Below, piece by piece: positions 44,760 to 54,286 of a stretch of DNA of 64,000 nt (position 1 is the first letter of the stretch; every line of letters starts with the position of its first letter). The notes under the pieces were generated by a model. It saw only the letters and a program-made list of their open reading frames with translations. It was not told the DNA's origin and did not search any database. This stretch comes from Acetobacteraceae bacterium H6797 (lineage in GTDB: Bacteria > Pseudomonadota > Alphaproteobacteria > Acetobacterales > Acetobacteraceae). The translations under genes and the position numbers were made by a program. The stretch is from assembly GCA_015223225.1 (NCBI GenBank), contig JADFCQ010000006.1, forward strand, positions 248,001 through 312,000. The letters are read 5' to 3'.

Positions 44760-45602
44760 TTGCTGGACGGCTATCGCAACGCCTCGCGCGGCCCGCGCCG
44801 GCGCGCGCTGCTGCTGGCCCTCGCGGTCGCGCTGCTCTCCCTTCTCTCCGGCTATGTGGCCGAGGTGGATCTGGGGACGCTCTGGACCCATTTCGGCCGT
44901 TTCTTCGGCTATTTCGACCGCATCCTCACGCTGGAAAACGGCGGCGGCCGCGTCTGGACCGACCCGGCCGAGTGGTTCTGGGGCTGGAAGAAATGGGGCC
45001 TCCTGCTCGCTGACACGCTGCTGATCGCCTATGTCGGCACGGTTCTGGGCGCGCTGGGCGGCTTCACCCTCTCCTTCGTCGCTTCCTCGAACCTGGTGAC
45101 GAACCGCTGGCTGCGCGGCACCGCGCGCCGCTTCCTCGAATTCTGCCGGACGGTGCCCGATATCGTCTTCGCGCTGATCTTCGTCATCGCCTTCGGCCTC
45201 GGCCCTGTGCCGGGCGTGCTGGCCATCGCGATCCACAGCATGGGCTCGCTCGGCAAACTCTTCTACGAGGTCGTCGAGAATATTGACCGCAAGCCCGTCG
45301 ATGGCGCCATCGCCTCCGGCGCCTCTTGGATGGCCGTGGTGCGCTTCGCGGCCCTGCCGCAGGTGCTGCCGAATTTCGCCAGCTACACGCTGCTGCGCTT
45401 CGAGATCAACGTGCGCCAGGCCTCGGTGCTGGGTTTCGTGGGCGCGGGCGGCATCGGGCTCGACCTGATCGAGGCCATCCGCAAATTCTACTATAACGAC
45501 GTTTCCGCCATCCTGCTGATGATCATCGTCACCGTCATGGTGATCGATTTCGGCACGGAAAAGCTGCGGCACCGCCTGATCGGCGCGATGGAGCGGCATT
45601 GA
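44760..45602 (+). CDS. phnE: Phosphonate ABC transporter permease
   Basis: 280 residues from TTG 44760. The conserved-looking reading frame continues upstream (TTIARLPDQRLTELL), so CTG 44715 or another rare codon could be the true start; no ATG or GTG is available. PhnE features: LLADTLLIAYVGTVLGALGGF, FLEFCRTVPDIVFALIFV, and the EAA region (IASGASWMAVVRFAALPQVLPNF). About five membrane segments. First of two PhnE paralogues. Confidence 0.88.
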   Translation: MLDGYRNASRGPRRRALLLALAVALLSLLSGYVAEVDLGTLWTHFGRFFGYFDRILTLENGGGRVWTDPAEWFWGWKKWGLLLADTLLIAYVGTVLGALGGFTLSFVASSNLVTNRWLRGTARRFLEFCRTVPDIVFALIFVIAFGLGPVPGVLAIAIHSMGSLGKLFYEVVENIDRKPVDGAIASGASWMAVVRFAALPQVLPNFASYTLLRFEINVRQASVLGFVGAGGIGLDLIEAIRKFYYNDVSAILLMIIVTVMVIDFGTEKLRHRLIGAMERH

Positions 45603-46477
45603 TGAGCGCGAGCAATCCCACCAGCCAGTCCATGACGCTGCGCGAGCGCGCCCTGGCCGATCTGCCCGATCTCACCGCGCGCCATCCGGCCGTCTTCCGC
45701 CGCTTCAGCGCGGGGCGGCTCACCGGCATCGCGCTGCTGGCCGCCTTCCTGGCGCTGTTCATCTTCGGCCTCTGGCGGCTGGAATTCTCGCCCGGGCGCA
45801 TCGTGGGCGGCTTCGGCCAACTGGTGCATTTCCTCGGCCTGATGTTCCCGCCCGATCCGGGCACCTGGCCCCGCACGCTGCTGATCTTCAGGGGCCTGGC
45901 CGAGACGCTGGCCATCGCCTTCCTCGGCACGCTGCTCGCCGCCGCCATCGCCCTGCCGCTCGGCTTCCTCGCCGCGCGAAATACTTCGGCCGGCCGCGTG
46001 GTGCATTTCCTCTCGCGCCGCACGCTCGACAGCATCCGCGGCATCGATGCGCTGATCTGGGCGCTGATCTGGGTGAGCGTCGTCGGCCTCGGCCCCTTCG
46101 CGGGCGTGCTCGCGATCATGACGGGCGATATCGGCACCTTCGGCAAACTCTTCTCCGAGGCGATCGAGGCGGCCGACCGCAAGGCCGTCGAGGGCGTGAA
46201 CTCGGCCGGCGGCGGCAAGCTCGCGGGCATCCGCTTCGGTGTGCTGCCGGCGGTGCTGCCGGTGATGGCGGGCCATGTGCTCTACATGTTCGAGAGCAAC
46301 ACGCGCTCCTCGACCATCATCGGCATCGTCGGCGCGGGCGGCATCGGCCTCATGCTGTCGGAGATGATCCGCACCCTCGAATGGGGTGTGGTCTCCTTCA
46401 TCGTGCTGCTGATCCTCGTCACCGTGCTGGTGATCGACAATCTCTCCAGCCGCCTGCGCGCCGCGCTGGCGGGCTGA
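45602..46477 (+). CDS. phnE: Phosphonate ABC transporter permease, second paralogue
   Basis: 291 residues. The PhnE family core is seen in LAETLAIAFLGTLLAAAIALPLGFLAARNTS and IRGIDALIWALIWV, with the EAA region GVNSAGGGKLAGIRFGVLPAVLPVM. About six membrane segments. Starts with TGATG overlap on the first permease; forms a heterodimer with it. Its stop codon directly abuts the stop of the convergent dehydrogenase gene. Confidence 0.92.
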   Translation: MSASNPTSQSMTLRERALADLPDLTARHPAVFRRFSAGRLTGIALLAAFLALFIFGLWRLEFSPGRIVGGFGQLVHFLGLMFPPDPGTWPRTLLIFRGLAETLAIAFLGTLLAAAIALPLGFLAARNTSAGRVVHFLSRRTLDSIRGIDALIWALIWVSVVGLGPFAGVLAIMTGDIGTFGKLFSEAIEAADRKAVEGVNSAGGGKLAGIRFGVLPAVLPVMAGHVLYMFESNTRSSTIIGIVGAGGIGLMLSEMIRTLEWGVVSFIVLLILVTVLVIDNLSSRLRAALAG

Positions 46478-47557
46478 TCAGCCGCGCGGGGGCTGGGGCC
46501 AGCCCTCGCGCATCAAATCCCGCAGCGCCTCGGGCGATTTCCCCGCAAGGCCGAGCAGCGGCAGCAGATCGTTCTCGGCGCGGAAATCGCGGCCATAAAT
46601 GGCCGAGAAAAGCGCGATCCCAGCCGTGTGCAGCGGCACCGGCCGACCGAGAACCTCGCCCAGCAGCTCGAGCGGCACCAGGCCGAAGGGTACGTCCTCC
46701 GTGACGAAGCGCGTATCGAGCGTCTTGGGGCCCAGCAGCTCAGGCCGCTTCGCATGCACCGCCGCCGACATGGCCGCCACACTTCCCGCCTCGACATGAT
46801 GCGAGAGCACGAAATGCTCGGTGACGCTGCGCACCGTAAGCCCGAAAGCCTCGGCGAGGCCGAGCCGTTCGACATCCAGCGCCTCGATCAACCGGCCGAC
46901 CGCGGGGGTAATGCTGCCGTAATTCGGCCAATCCTCACCCTTCTCGGCGCGGGTCAGGTTCAGCAGCAGGTTCGCCATATGGGCCGGCGGGTTGAGATTG
47001 CTGAGCATGATGGCCAGCAGATCGTCGCGCCGCTGGAAACGCTCGCCGAAGAGCGCCACGCAGGCGGCCTCCCCCGCCTCGGCCAGCCGCGCGGGCACCG
47101 TCGCGACATCGAGCCGCGCGCGGAGGCCGGAGATATGCACCCCCACCTCGCCCTGGCGCTTGGCCGTCAGCGCCGTGGTCGCCCAGGCCGCGATGGGCGT
47201 CTCCACGCCGCGCTCCACCAGCAGGCGCGAGAGATAGAGCGCGCTGAAGGAGCAATGGGCGCTGACGATCACCACCTGCCCCGGCACCACATGCGGCGCG
47301 AGGGCCTCCATCACCGCCCTGCTGCCATTGGCGACGGTCGCGATGATGATGGCCTCCGCATCCTTCACCGCCTCGCCGCAATTCGCGGCCACGGCGACAG
47401 GGAAGCGGCCGGGCGCGACGCCCGTGGCCTCCAGATGCCCATCGGGCGCCACGGCTTTGCCGGTGGGCGACCAGAGCACGGGCTCATGCCCCTGCCCCGC
47501 GAGAAAAGCCGCATAGCCACGGCCGATACCGCCGGTGCCGAGAATGGCGACGCGCAT
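46478..47557 (-). CDS. Opine/octopine dehydrogenase-like NAD(P)-dependent oxidoreductase
   Basis: 359 residues. The N-terminal Rossmann domain has ILGTGGIGRGYAAFLAGQGHEP. The C-terminal helical domain looks like the NAD/NADP octopine/nopaline dehydrogenase fold: NLNPPAHMANLLLN, VTEHFVLSHHV and GLVPLELLGEVLG. Such enzymes condense or split an amino acid and a 2-oxoacid; opine breakdown is possible. ATG 47557 overlaps the stop of the serine hydrolase gene (TGATG). Third gene of a CoA-transferase-hydrolase-dehydrogenase operon. Confidence 0.82.
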   Translation of the reverse strand: MRVAILGTGGIGRGYAAFLAGQGHEPVLWSPTGKAVAPDGHLEATGVAPGRFPVAVAANCGEAVKDAEAIIIATVANGSRAVMEALAPHVVPGQVVIVSAHCSFSALYLSRLLVERGVETPIAAWATTALTAKRQGEVGVHISGLRARLDVATVPARLAEAGEAACVALFGERFQRRDDLLAIMLSNLNPPAHMANLLLNLTRAEKGEDWPNYGSITPAVGRLIEALDVERLGLAEAFGLTVRSVTEHFVLSHHVEAGSVAAMSAAVHAKRPELLGPKTLDTRFVTEDVPFGLVPLELLGEVLGRPVPLHTAGIALFSAIYGRDFRAENDLLPLLGLAGKSPEALRDLMREGWPQPPRG

Positions 47558-48702
47558 CACAGGGCCTCCTTCACGGCCGCCTTGAATGCCAGCCGCTCCT
47601 GGCGCCGATCGACGGGATAGGCCGCGTCATAGGGCGGTTGCGGCCAGCAGGAGAGGGTCACGATCACCAATTGGTCGGCGGGGTTGATATAGAGCGACTG
47701 CCCCGCGAAGCCGACCGCGACCATGGCGCCGTCCGGGTCCAGCCACCAACTATAGCCATAGCCGGTCGCGCCATAGGAATTCTGCGTCGGGTCCAGCGCG
47801 AAGGCGGGCCGCGCGGCCTCCGCCACCCAGCCCTCTGGCAGAACGCGCTGCCCGTCGATCACGCCATCGGCCAGCAGGAAGGCGCCGAAGCGGGCGAAAT
47901 CGCGCAGGGCGATGCCCGCGCGGCTGCCGCCGATCTCCTGCCCACCCTCGGATTCCAGCGTATAGAAGGCGTCGAATTCCATGCCGGAGGGCGCCCAGAT
48001 GCGCTGGGACATGTAATCGGCCAGCGTCATGCCCGTCGCGGCCGATATCAGGCAGCCAAGGACATAGGTATCGCCCGTATTGTAGTTGAAGAGCGCGCCC
48101 GGCGGCGCCACGCGGGTAAGGCCGCGCATCAGCGCCAGCACCCCGCCAGGCACCTTGTCGCCAAGGGATTTGCTATAGCGGTTCACATCCGATTGGCGGT
48201 CGGTATAGGACTCGTTCCAGCCCACGCCGGAGGACATGGTGAGCAGGTGGCGGATCGCCACCTCGTCATAGGCCGAGCCGCGCAGGGCCGGCAGATAGGT
48301 GGAGACGGGCTCTTCCAGACGACGGATCGCGCCATCCTGCAGCGCCGCGCCGATCAGCGTCGAGGTCATGGACTTGACGGTCGACATGGTGGACCAGCGT
48401 GTCGCCTCGGCGAGGCCCAGCGCATAGCGCTCCAGGCGGATCTCGCCCGCTTTCAGCACGATCAGCCCCGCCGTCTGGCTGCGGTTCAGGAAATCCGCCA
48501 CGCCGAAAGACTGGCCGTCGATCTGATAGCGCGGCGCGATCTCGGCGCCATAGGGCAGCGCGCGGGTCTTCGAGCCGCGCCTGACGGCGCGCGTGGCGAA
48601 GAGCTTGTCCACATTGCGATAGGCGAAGGCCTGTTCGCTGGGGGAGAGGAGCAGGAAATCCTCGCCGGCGGGGTAGTGATGCTGCGGCGCGGCCTTGGTC
48701 AC
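47557..48702 (-). CDS. Serine hydrolase, class C beta-lactamase fold (NylB-like)
   Basis: 381 residues from GTG 48702 (GTGA overlap with the upstream gene). The SxxK motif is Ser107-Thr-Val-Lys110 (WSTMSTVKSMTS); the Tyr motif is in FNYNTGDTYVLG. HLLTMSSGVGWNESYTDRQSDV is very like 6-aminohexanoate-oligomer hydrolase NylB and related amide or ester hydrolases. No signal peptide, so it acts in the cytoplasm, unlike a true beta-lactamase. Substrate unknown. Confidence 0.87.
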   Translation of the reverse strand: MTKAAPQHHYPAGEDFLLLSPSEQAFAYRNVDKLFATRAVRRGSKTRALPYGAEIAPRYQIDGQSFGVADFLNRSQTAGLIVLKAGEIRLERYALGLAEATRWSTMSTVKSMTSTLIGAALQDGAIRRLEEPVSTYLPALRGSAYDEVAIRHLLTMSSGVGWNESYTDRQSDVNRYSKSLGDKVPGGVLALMRGLTRVAPPGALFNYNTGDTYVLGCLISAATGMTLADYMSQRIWAPSGMEFDAFYTLESEGGQEIGGSRAGIALRDFARFGAFLLADGVIDGQRVLPEGWVAEAARPAFALDPTQNSYGATGYGYSWWLDPDGAMVAVGFAGQSLYINPADQLVIVTLSCWPQPPYDAAYPVDRRQERLAFKAAVKEAL

Positions 48703-49895
48703 GGCGCCGCCTTGGCGATGCCGCGCGCCAGCAACGCCTCGATCTCGGCGGGGCTCATGCCGGCCTCCGCCAGCACCTCCCGCGTATGCTCGCCGAGCCG
48801 TGGCGCGAGGCGCGAGGGTTCGGGCTGGCTGGCGCTCCAGCGCGACGGGACACGCATGCTGCGGATCTTTCCTTCCACGGGATGATCTTCATCGCGGAAG
48901 AAACCGATGGCGGCAAGATGGGGGTCAGTGGCGAGGCCCTCGAGGTCGTTCATCGGGGAATGGGGGATATCGGCCTCATCGAGCAGCTTTTCCCATTCCG
49001 CGGTCGTGCGCGTGGCCATGACGGCGGAGAGCAGCTCATAGACTGCCGCCCCCTCCCGGCTACGGGAGGCCTGATCGCGGAAGCGCGGATCGGCCGCCAG
49101 ATCCTCCCGCCCGCTGAGGGCGACGAAGGCGCGCCAGTGCTTCTCGTTGTAGAGCAGCACACAGATCCAGCCATCCGCCGTGCGGCAGGGCCGGCGCCGG
49201 GCCTGAAGCAGGCGGGAATAACCGCCCTGGTCCAACGGCGGCTCGTAGCTGAGCCCGCCCAGGTGGTCGCCCAGCACCAGGCTCGCCATGGTCTCGAACA
49301 TCGGCATCTCGATGCACTGCCCCTGCCCCGTCGCGTCCCGGTGGCGCAGCGCGGCCAGGATGGCGATGGCGGCATGCAGGCCCACGGCGCGGTCGGCGAT
49401 ATTCACCGGCACGTAGCGCGGCCCGTCGCCGCCGCTACGGCCCAGGAGGGCGGGGATGCCGGCCGCGCCCTGGATCAGGTCGTCATAGGCTGGGCGGGCG
49501 GCATAGGGTCCGTCCTGCCCATAGCCGAAGGCGCCGAGATGGATCAGCCGGGGGTTCACGGCCGAAAGCGCCGCCCAGCCGAGCCCCAGCCGGTCGAGCG
49601 GCGCGGGGCGGAGATTATGCACCAGCACATCGGCCGTCTCGGCGAGGCGCAGCAGCGCCGCCCTGCCCTCCTCGGCCTTGAGATCCAGCACGATGCCGCG
49701 CTTGCTGCGATTGGCATGGAGGAACATGGCCCCCATCTCGCCGCTCCGGCTGGGCCCGACCTTGCGGATGGTATCGCCGTCCGGCGGCTCCAGCTTGATC
49801 ACGTCGGCGCCCATGTCGCCGAGGATGGATGTGGCATAGGGGCCCATCACGACGCTCGTCATATCGATGATGCGCAAGCCGGCAAGCGGTCCCAT
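48699..49895 (-). CDS. Family III CoA-transferase (CaiB/BaiF)
   Basis: 398 residues. The family opening LAGLRIIDMTSVVMGPYATSILGDMGADVIKLE is clear, followed by FLHANRSKRGIVLDLK. The catalytic Asp is in PAYDDLIQGAAG, with QDGPYAARP just before it. It moves CoA between carboxylic acids. ATG 49895 has GGGGAGGAA upstream. First gene of a three-gene operon with the NylB-like hydrolase and opine-dehydrogenase-like protein. Divergent from a LysR gene. Confidence 0.93.
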   Translation of the reverse strand: MGPLAGLRIIDMTSVVMGPYATSILGDMGADVIKLEPPDGDTIRKVGPSRSGEMGAMFLHANRSKRGIVLDLKAEEGRAALLRLAETADVLVHNLRPAPLDRLGLGWAALSAVNPRLIHLGAFGYGQDGPYAARPAYDDLIQGAAGIPALLGRSGGDGPRYVPVNIADRAVGLHAAIAILAALRHRDATGQGQCIEMPMFETMASLVLGDHLGGLSYEPPLDQGGYSRLLQARRRPCRTADGWICVLLYNEKHWRAFVALSGREDLAADPRFRDQASRSREGAAVYELLSAVMATRTTAEWEKLLDEADIPHSPMNDLEGLATDPHLAAIGFFRDEDHPVEGKIRSMRVPSRWSASQPEPSRLAPRLGEHTREVLAEAGMSPAEIEALLARGIAKAAP

Positions 49896-49981
49896 GGCAT
49901 TCCTCCCCCCGTCATCATGGACAGCGGCCGGCGGGCAATCCAGTATCCGGGGATGGGTTTTGCGATAAGCGGGAGTTCTGA

Positions 49982-50896
49982 TTGCCCTCCGACCGCGCCA
50001 GGATGGAGCTGCGCCATCTCCGCTATTTCCTCGCGGTCGCGGAGGAGCTGAATTTCGGCCGCGCCGCCGAGAGGCTCGGCATCGCGCAGCCGGGGCTGAG
50101 CCAACAGGTCCGGGCGCTGGAGGCGATCGTGGGCAGCCCTCTGCTCGACCGCAGCCGCCGCGCCATTCGCCTGACGCTCGCCGGCGAATTGCTGGCGCGG
50201 GAGGCGCGGGAGATCCTGGCCAGCACCGAGGCCCTTCTCGAAACCTCCCGCCGGGCCGGGCGGGGCGAGGTCGGGCGCATCGCCGTCGGCTATGTGGCCT
50301 CGGCCGCCTATACCGGCATGCTGACGGCCATCGTCGGCGGCTTTCGCCAGGCCAGCCCGGACGTGGAGTTGGTCATCAGCACCCTCGCGATGCAGCAGCA
50401 GCTCGAGGCCATCGCCGAGGATGCGCTGGATATCTGCTTCATCCGCCCGCCGGTTACCCTGCCGCCCGGCATCACGAGCTTTCCCGTGCTGCAGGAGGGG
50501 CTGGTCATGGCCCTGCCCGAGGCCCATCCGGAAGCCGGGGGCCAGAGCGTGCGGCTGGCGGCCTTCGCGGGCGAGACCTTCATCACTCCTGAACACGCCT
50601 CGGGCGTGAGCTTCCACCGCCATACCGTCCTGGCCTGCCAGGCGGCCGGTTTCCACCCGCGCATGGGGCCGCAGGGGCGGGATTTCGTGACGATCGCCAG
50701 CCTGGTCGCGGTCGGGCTCGGCGTCGCGCTGGTGCCGCAGTCGCTGGAGCGCATCCGCCTGCCCGGCGTGGTCTACCGGCCCGTCGAGGGGCTGGCGATC
50801 AGGGCGGAGATGGCCGTTGCGCATCGCCGCGCCGAGCCCTCCCCCGTGGTGCGCCGCTTCATCGCGGTCGCGCGGAAGTTCAGGCTCAAGGGCTGA
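49982..50896 (+). CDS. LysR-family transcriptional regulator
   Basis: 304 residues from TTG 49982, which has GCGGGAG seven bases upstream; ATG 50003 gives the classical MELRHLRYFLAVAEELNF start but has no ribosome site. The winged helix (AAERLGIAQPGLSQQVRALE) and effector domain (about 95-300) are intact. It probably regulates the divergent CoA-transferase operon, and perhaps the gamma-glutamyltransferase gene that follows it. Confidence 0.9.
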   Translation: MPSDRARMELRHLRYFLAVAEELNFGRAAERLGIAQPGLSQQVRALEAIVGSPLLDRSRRAIRLTLAGELLAREAREILASTEALLETSRRAGRGEVGRIAVGYVASAAYTGMLTAIVGGFRQASPDVELVISTLAMQQQLEAIAEDALDICFIRPPVTLPPGITSFPVLQEGLVMALPEAHPEAGGQSVRLAAFAGETFITPEHASGVSFHRHTVLACQAAGFHPRMGPQGRDFVTIASLVAVGLGVALVPQSLERIRLPGVVYRPVEGLAIRAEMAVAHRRAEPSPVVRRFIAVARKFRLKG

Positions 50897-50938
50897 AAAC
50901 CGATAGGCCAGACTTCTTGAAAACGACGCCGTAACCTA

Positions 50939-52678
50939 TTGGACCCCGCCCCGTCCGACTTCGATACTTTCCCCATGCAGGGCAAGAATTGGCGCGAGCG
51001 CGCCGGCACGAGCTTCACGACGGAAAAGACGCCCGTGACCGCCGAGGGCGGCATGGCGATCACCAACCACCCGCTGGCCTCGGCCGCTGCCATCGAAATG
51101 ATGGCCGCCGGGGGCAATGCCATCGATGCGACGGTGGCGGCGCTTTTCACACTCACCGTCGTCGAGCCGATGATGGTGGGCTTCTTCGGCGGCGGCGTCG
51201 CGCTGATCCGCCTGGCGGATGGGACGGAAGTGGCGCTGGACGGGCTCGCGACGGCGCCCGCCGCCGCCACGCCCGACATGTACCGCCCCATTTCCGATAC
51301 CTGGCCGGATTACATGGAAACGGAGGGCCGCGCGAACCGCGTCGGCGCCCTGGCCGTCGGCGTGCCCGGCACGCTCAAGACCTGGTGCGAGGCGCTGGAG
51401 CGCTATGGCACCCTGCCGCTGGAAGCGGTGCTGGAACCGGCCATCCGCCACGCCTCGCGAGGCTTCCGAGTCACGGCCTATCTCGCCACCTGCATCGCGG
51501 AAACGGCGGCGGATCTGGCGCTGGACCCGTCCATGGCCGCCATGTTCCTTCCCGGCGGCAAGCCCTTGGAAGAGGGTGCCTGGCTGCGCATGCCGGATTA
51601 TGCGCGCACCCTCGCCGCGATTGCCGAACACGGACCGGCCCATGTCTATGGCGGCCCGCTGGGCGAGACCATCGTCGCGCATCTGCGCCGGCAGGGCTCG
51701 GCCATGGCGCTGAGCGACCTCGCCCATTACCGCAGCGAGACGCGCGAACCGGTGCGCGGCAGCTATCGCGGCGTCACCGTGATCGGCCCGCCCCCGCCCT
51801 GTTCGGGCGGCGTGCATGTCATCCAGATGCTGAACCTGATGGAAGGGTTCGACATCGCGGGCTCCGGCTTCGGCACGACGCGGACCGTGCATCTGGTGCT
51901 CGAAGCCCTGAAGATCGCCGCCGCCGACCGCCGGGCCGCGACGGCCGACCCAGCCTTCGTCGAGGTGCCCGTCGCGCGGCTCATCTCGAAGGATTATGGC
52001 GATCTCCGCCGCCCCGAGATCGACCTGACCAAGAGCGGGGACTTCAAGTCCCGCGTGCTCACCAATGAATCCGCCAATACGACGCATGTGACCATCGCCG
52101 ACCGGCACGGCAATATCGTCACCTCGACGCAGACCATCAACAGCCTCTTCGGCGCGCGGATCATAATCCCCGGCACCGGGATCATCCCCAACAACTACAT
52201 GTATCTCTTCGATCCGCATCCCGGCCTCGCGCTTTCGCTGCAACCGGGCAAGCGCATCACCAGCGGCATTTCCGCGATGATCGGCTATCGCGACGGCGCC
52301 CCGCTTTTCGCGGTCGGGCTGCCGGGCGCGCATCGCATTCCCTCGGCCGTCTTCCAGTTCGTGCTCAATCTCGTCGATCACGGCATGAGCATTCAGGAGG
52401 CCGTGGAAGCGCCGCGCGTCTTCACCCATGGGCCCGATGCGGAGATCGAACGTGGCATTCCGCCCGAGGTGCATGCGGCGCTCAAGGCCATGGGCCATCC
52501 TGTCCTGGCGCAGGACCATATCGCCGGCGGCATGGGGGCGATCCTGTTCGAGGGCTCCAAAATGACCGGCGCCGCCTGCTGGCGCGCTGATGGCACGGCT
52601 GTCGGCCTCGGCGGGGGGCTCGCGCGCAAGGGCGTCTCCTTCTGGCCCGATCCGCGCAAGGCCCGCGCCCAGACCTAA
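50939..52678 (+). CDS. Gamma-glutamyltransferase family protein, second copy
   Basis: 579 residues from TTG 50939; ATG 50975 is an alternative, and neither has a clear ribosome site. The Ntn nucleophile is the first Thr of NTTHVTIAD (Thr381 from TTG), closer to E. coli GGT (TTHYSV) than the first copy. HPLASAAAIEMMAAGGNAIDA and PPPPCSGGVHVIQMLN are family motifs. No signal peptide is seen. It is followed by a peptide-type binding protein, the mirror image of the arrangement at 32820-36136. Confidence 0.9.
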   Translation: MDPAPSDFDTFPMQGKNWRERAGTSFTTEKTPVTAEGGMAITNHPLASAAAIEMMAAGGNAIDATVAALFTLTVVEPMMVGFFGGGVALIRLADGTEVALDGLATAPAAATPDMYRPISDTWPDYMETEGRANRVGALAVGVPGTLKTWCEALERYGTLPLEAVLEPAIRHASRGFRVTAYLATCIAETAADLALDPSMAAMFLPGGKPLEEGAWLRMPDYARTLAAIAEHGPAHVYGGPLGETIVAHLRRQGSAMALSDLAHYRSETREPVRGSYRGVTVIGPPPPCSGGVHVIQMLNLMEGFDIAGSGFGTTRTVHLVLEALKIAAADRRAATADPAFVEVPVARLISKDYGDLRRPEIDLTKSGDFKSRVLTNESANTTHVTIADRHGNIVTSTQTINSLFGARIIIPGTGIIPNNYMYLFDPHPGLALSLQPGKRITSGISAMIGYRDGAPLFAVGLPGAHRIPSAVFQFVLNLVDHGMSIQEAVEAPRVFTHGPDAEIERGIPPEVHAALKAMGHPVLAQDHIAGGMGAILFEGSKMTGAACWRADGTAVGLGGGLARKGVSFWPDPRKARAQT

Positions 52679-52702
52679 GAGACGAGAACAGGAGAGTGCT
52701 TC

Positions 52703-54286
52703 ATGTCCGTCAATACGAGCCGTCGCACCATGCTGCTCGCCGGTGCCGGCGTCGCGGCGGGCTTCGCCCTGGCGCCGCGCATCCTCCATGCCCAGGGCAA
52801 GCGCACCGTCAGGGCGGTGATGCATGCGGCGCTCGGCGTGCTCGATCCTTTCGCGACCACGGCCTATATCACGCGCAATCACGGCTATCTCGTCTATGAT
52901 ACGCTCTTCGCGCTCGATAAGGCGAGCAAGCCCCAGCCGCAGATGGTGCAGGACTGGACGGTGTCGGAGGATAAGCTCACCTTCGATTTCCGCCTGCGCC
53001 CCGGCCTGAAGTTCCATGACGGTGCGCCCGTCACCTCCGCCGATGTCGTCGCTTCCCTCAAACGCTGGGCGCCGCGCGACGTCATGGGCACGCGGCTGAT
53101 GAACGTCGTGGACAGGCTCGAGGAAGTCGATGCGGCCAGCTTCCGCTTCGTGCTGAAGCGGCCCTATGGCCTGGTGCTGGAAACCCTCGCCAAGCCGGGC
53201 GGCCCGGTGCCTTTCATCCTGCCGAAGCGCCTCGTGGAAATCCCGGCCGACCAGCGGATCAACGAGGTGGTCGGCTCCGGCCCCTTCCGCTTCATCGCCG
53301 CCGAACACCGCTCGGGCGATCGCGTGGTCTATGAGCGCTTCGACGGCTATGTGCCGCGCAGCGAACCCCCGAGCGGGTTGGCCGGCGGCAAGGTCGCGAA
53401 GGTCGATCGCGTCGAGTGGTTGGAAATCGCGGATTCCCAGACGGCGGTGAATGCCCTGATCTCCAACGAGATCCAGGTCATGGAAAATATACCGCCCGAC
53501 ATGATGGCCCTGCTGCGCAAGACGCGCGGCGTGGTGTTGCAGCCGCGCGGCATCGGTAATTTCATGCTCATGCGCTTCAACAGTGCCCAGGCGCCCTTCA
53601 ATAACGCGAAGGTCCGCCAGGCGGTGATGGCCGCGGTAAAGCAGAAGGACTATCTCGACGCGCAGATCGGCGATGACAGCCTGGCCCAGGAATGCCCCTC
53701 GGTGCTGAGCTGCGAATCCCCCTATGCCGCGAAGATCCCTGGGCCGGAAGGCGATCTCGAGAAGGCGAAGCGCCTGCTGCGCGAGAGCGGCTACAAGGGC
53801 GAGAAGGTCATCATCCTGCACCCGGCCGACCTGCCCTCGGGCAGCGCCATGGCGCCGGTGACGGAGCAATTGCTCAAATCCATGGGCATGAATGTCCAGG
53901 TCGATACCATGGACTGGAACAGCCTTCTGGCCCGTCGGGCCAAGAACCTGCCGGTCGAGCAGGGCGGCTGGAGCATCGCCTGGGGCCTTTGGTCGAATCT
54001 CGACCTCATGAACCCCATCATCAACCTCAATCTCGATGGGCGCGGCGCGCGGGGCTATGTCGGCTGGGCCGATAATCCGAAGATGGAGGAATTGCGCAAC
54101 CAGTTCTCCTTCGAGGCGGACCCGGTGAAGCAGCAGGTCATCGCGACCGAGTTGCAGCGCCTCTCGAACGAGGAGGCCTATTCCATCCCCCTCGGCGGTT
54201 CCAAGGTCGTCACCGGCTATCGCGACAGCGTCAAGGGCGTGCAGACCGACCTGATCATGGTCTTCTGGAACATGGAACTGGCCTGA
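52703..54286 (+). CDS. Peptide-type ABC substrate-binding protein (orphan, GGT-linked), second copy
   Basis: 527 residues, SBP_bac_5 family. A Tat-like signal (SRRTMLLAGAGVAAGFALAP, Ala-Gln near residue 31) precedes LVYDTLFALDKASKPQPQMV and KFHDGAPVTSADVVASLKR. The fold is complete through the C-terminal lobe. No permease or ATPase genes follow. It starts 24 bases after the gamma-glutamyltransferase gene and is probably co-transcribed with it. Confidence 0.92.
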   Translation: MSVNTSRRTMLLAGAGVAAGFALAPRILHAQGKRTVRAVMHAALGVLDPFATTAYITRNHGYLVYDTLFALDKASKPQPQMVQDWTVSEDKLTFDFRLRPGLKFHDGAPVTSADVVASLKRWAPRDVMGTRLMNVVDRLEEVDAASFRFVLKRPYGLVLETLAKPGGPVPFILPKRLVEIPADQRINEVVGSGPFRFIAAEHRSGDRVVYERFDGYVPRSEPPSGLAGGKVAKVDRVEWLEIADSQTAVNALISNEIQVMENIPPDMMALLRKTRGVVLQPRGIGNFMLMRFNSAQAPFNNAKVRQAVMAAVKQKDYLDAQIGDDSLAQECPSVLSCESPYAAKIPGPEGDLEKAKRLLRESGYKGEKVIILHPADLPSGSAMAPVTEQLLKSMGMNVQVDTMDWNSLLARRAKNLPVEQGGWSIAWGLWSNLDLMNPIINLNLDGRGARGYVGWADNPKMEELRNQFSFEADPVKQQVIATELQRLSNEEAYSIPLGGSKVVTGYRDSVKGVQTDLIMVFWNMELA

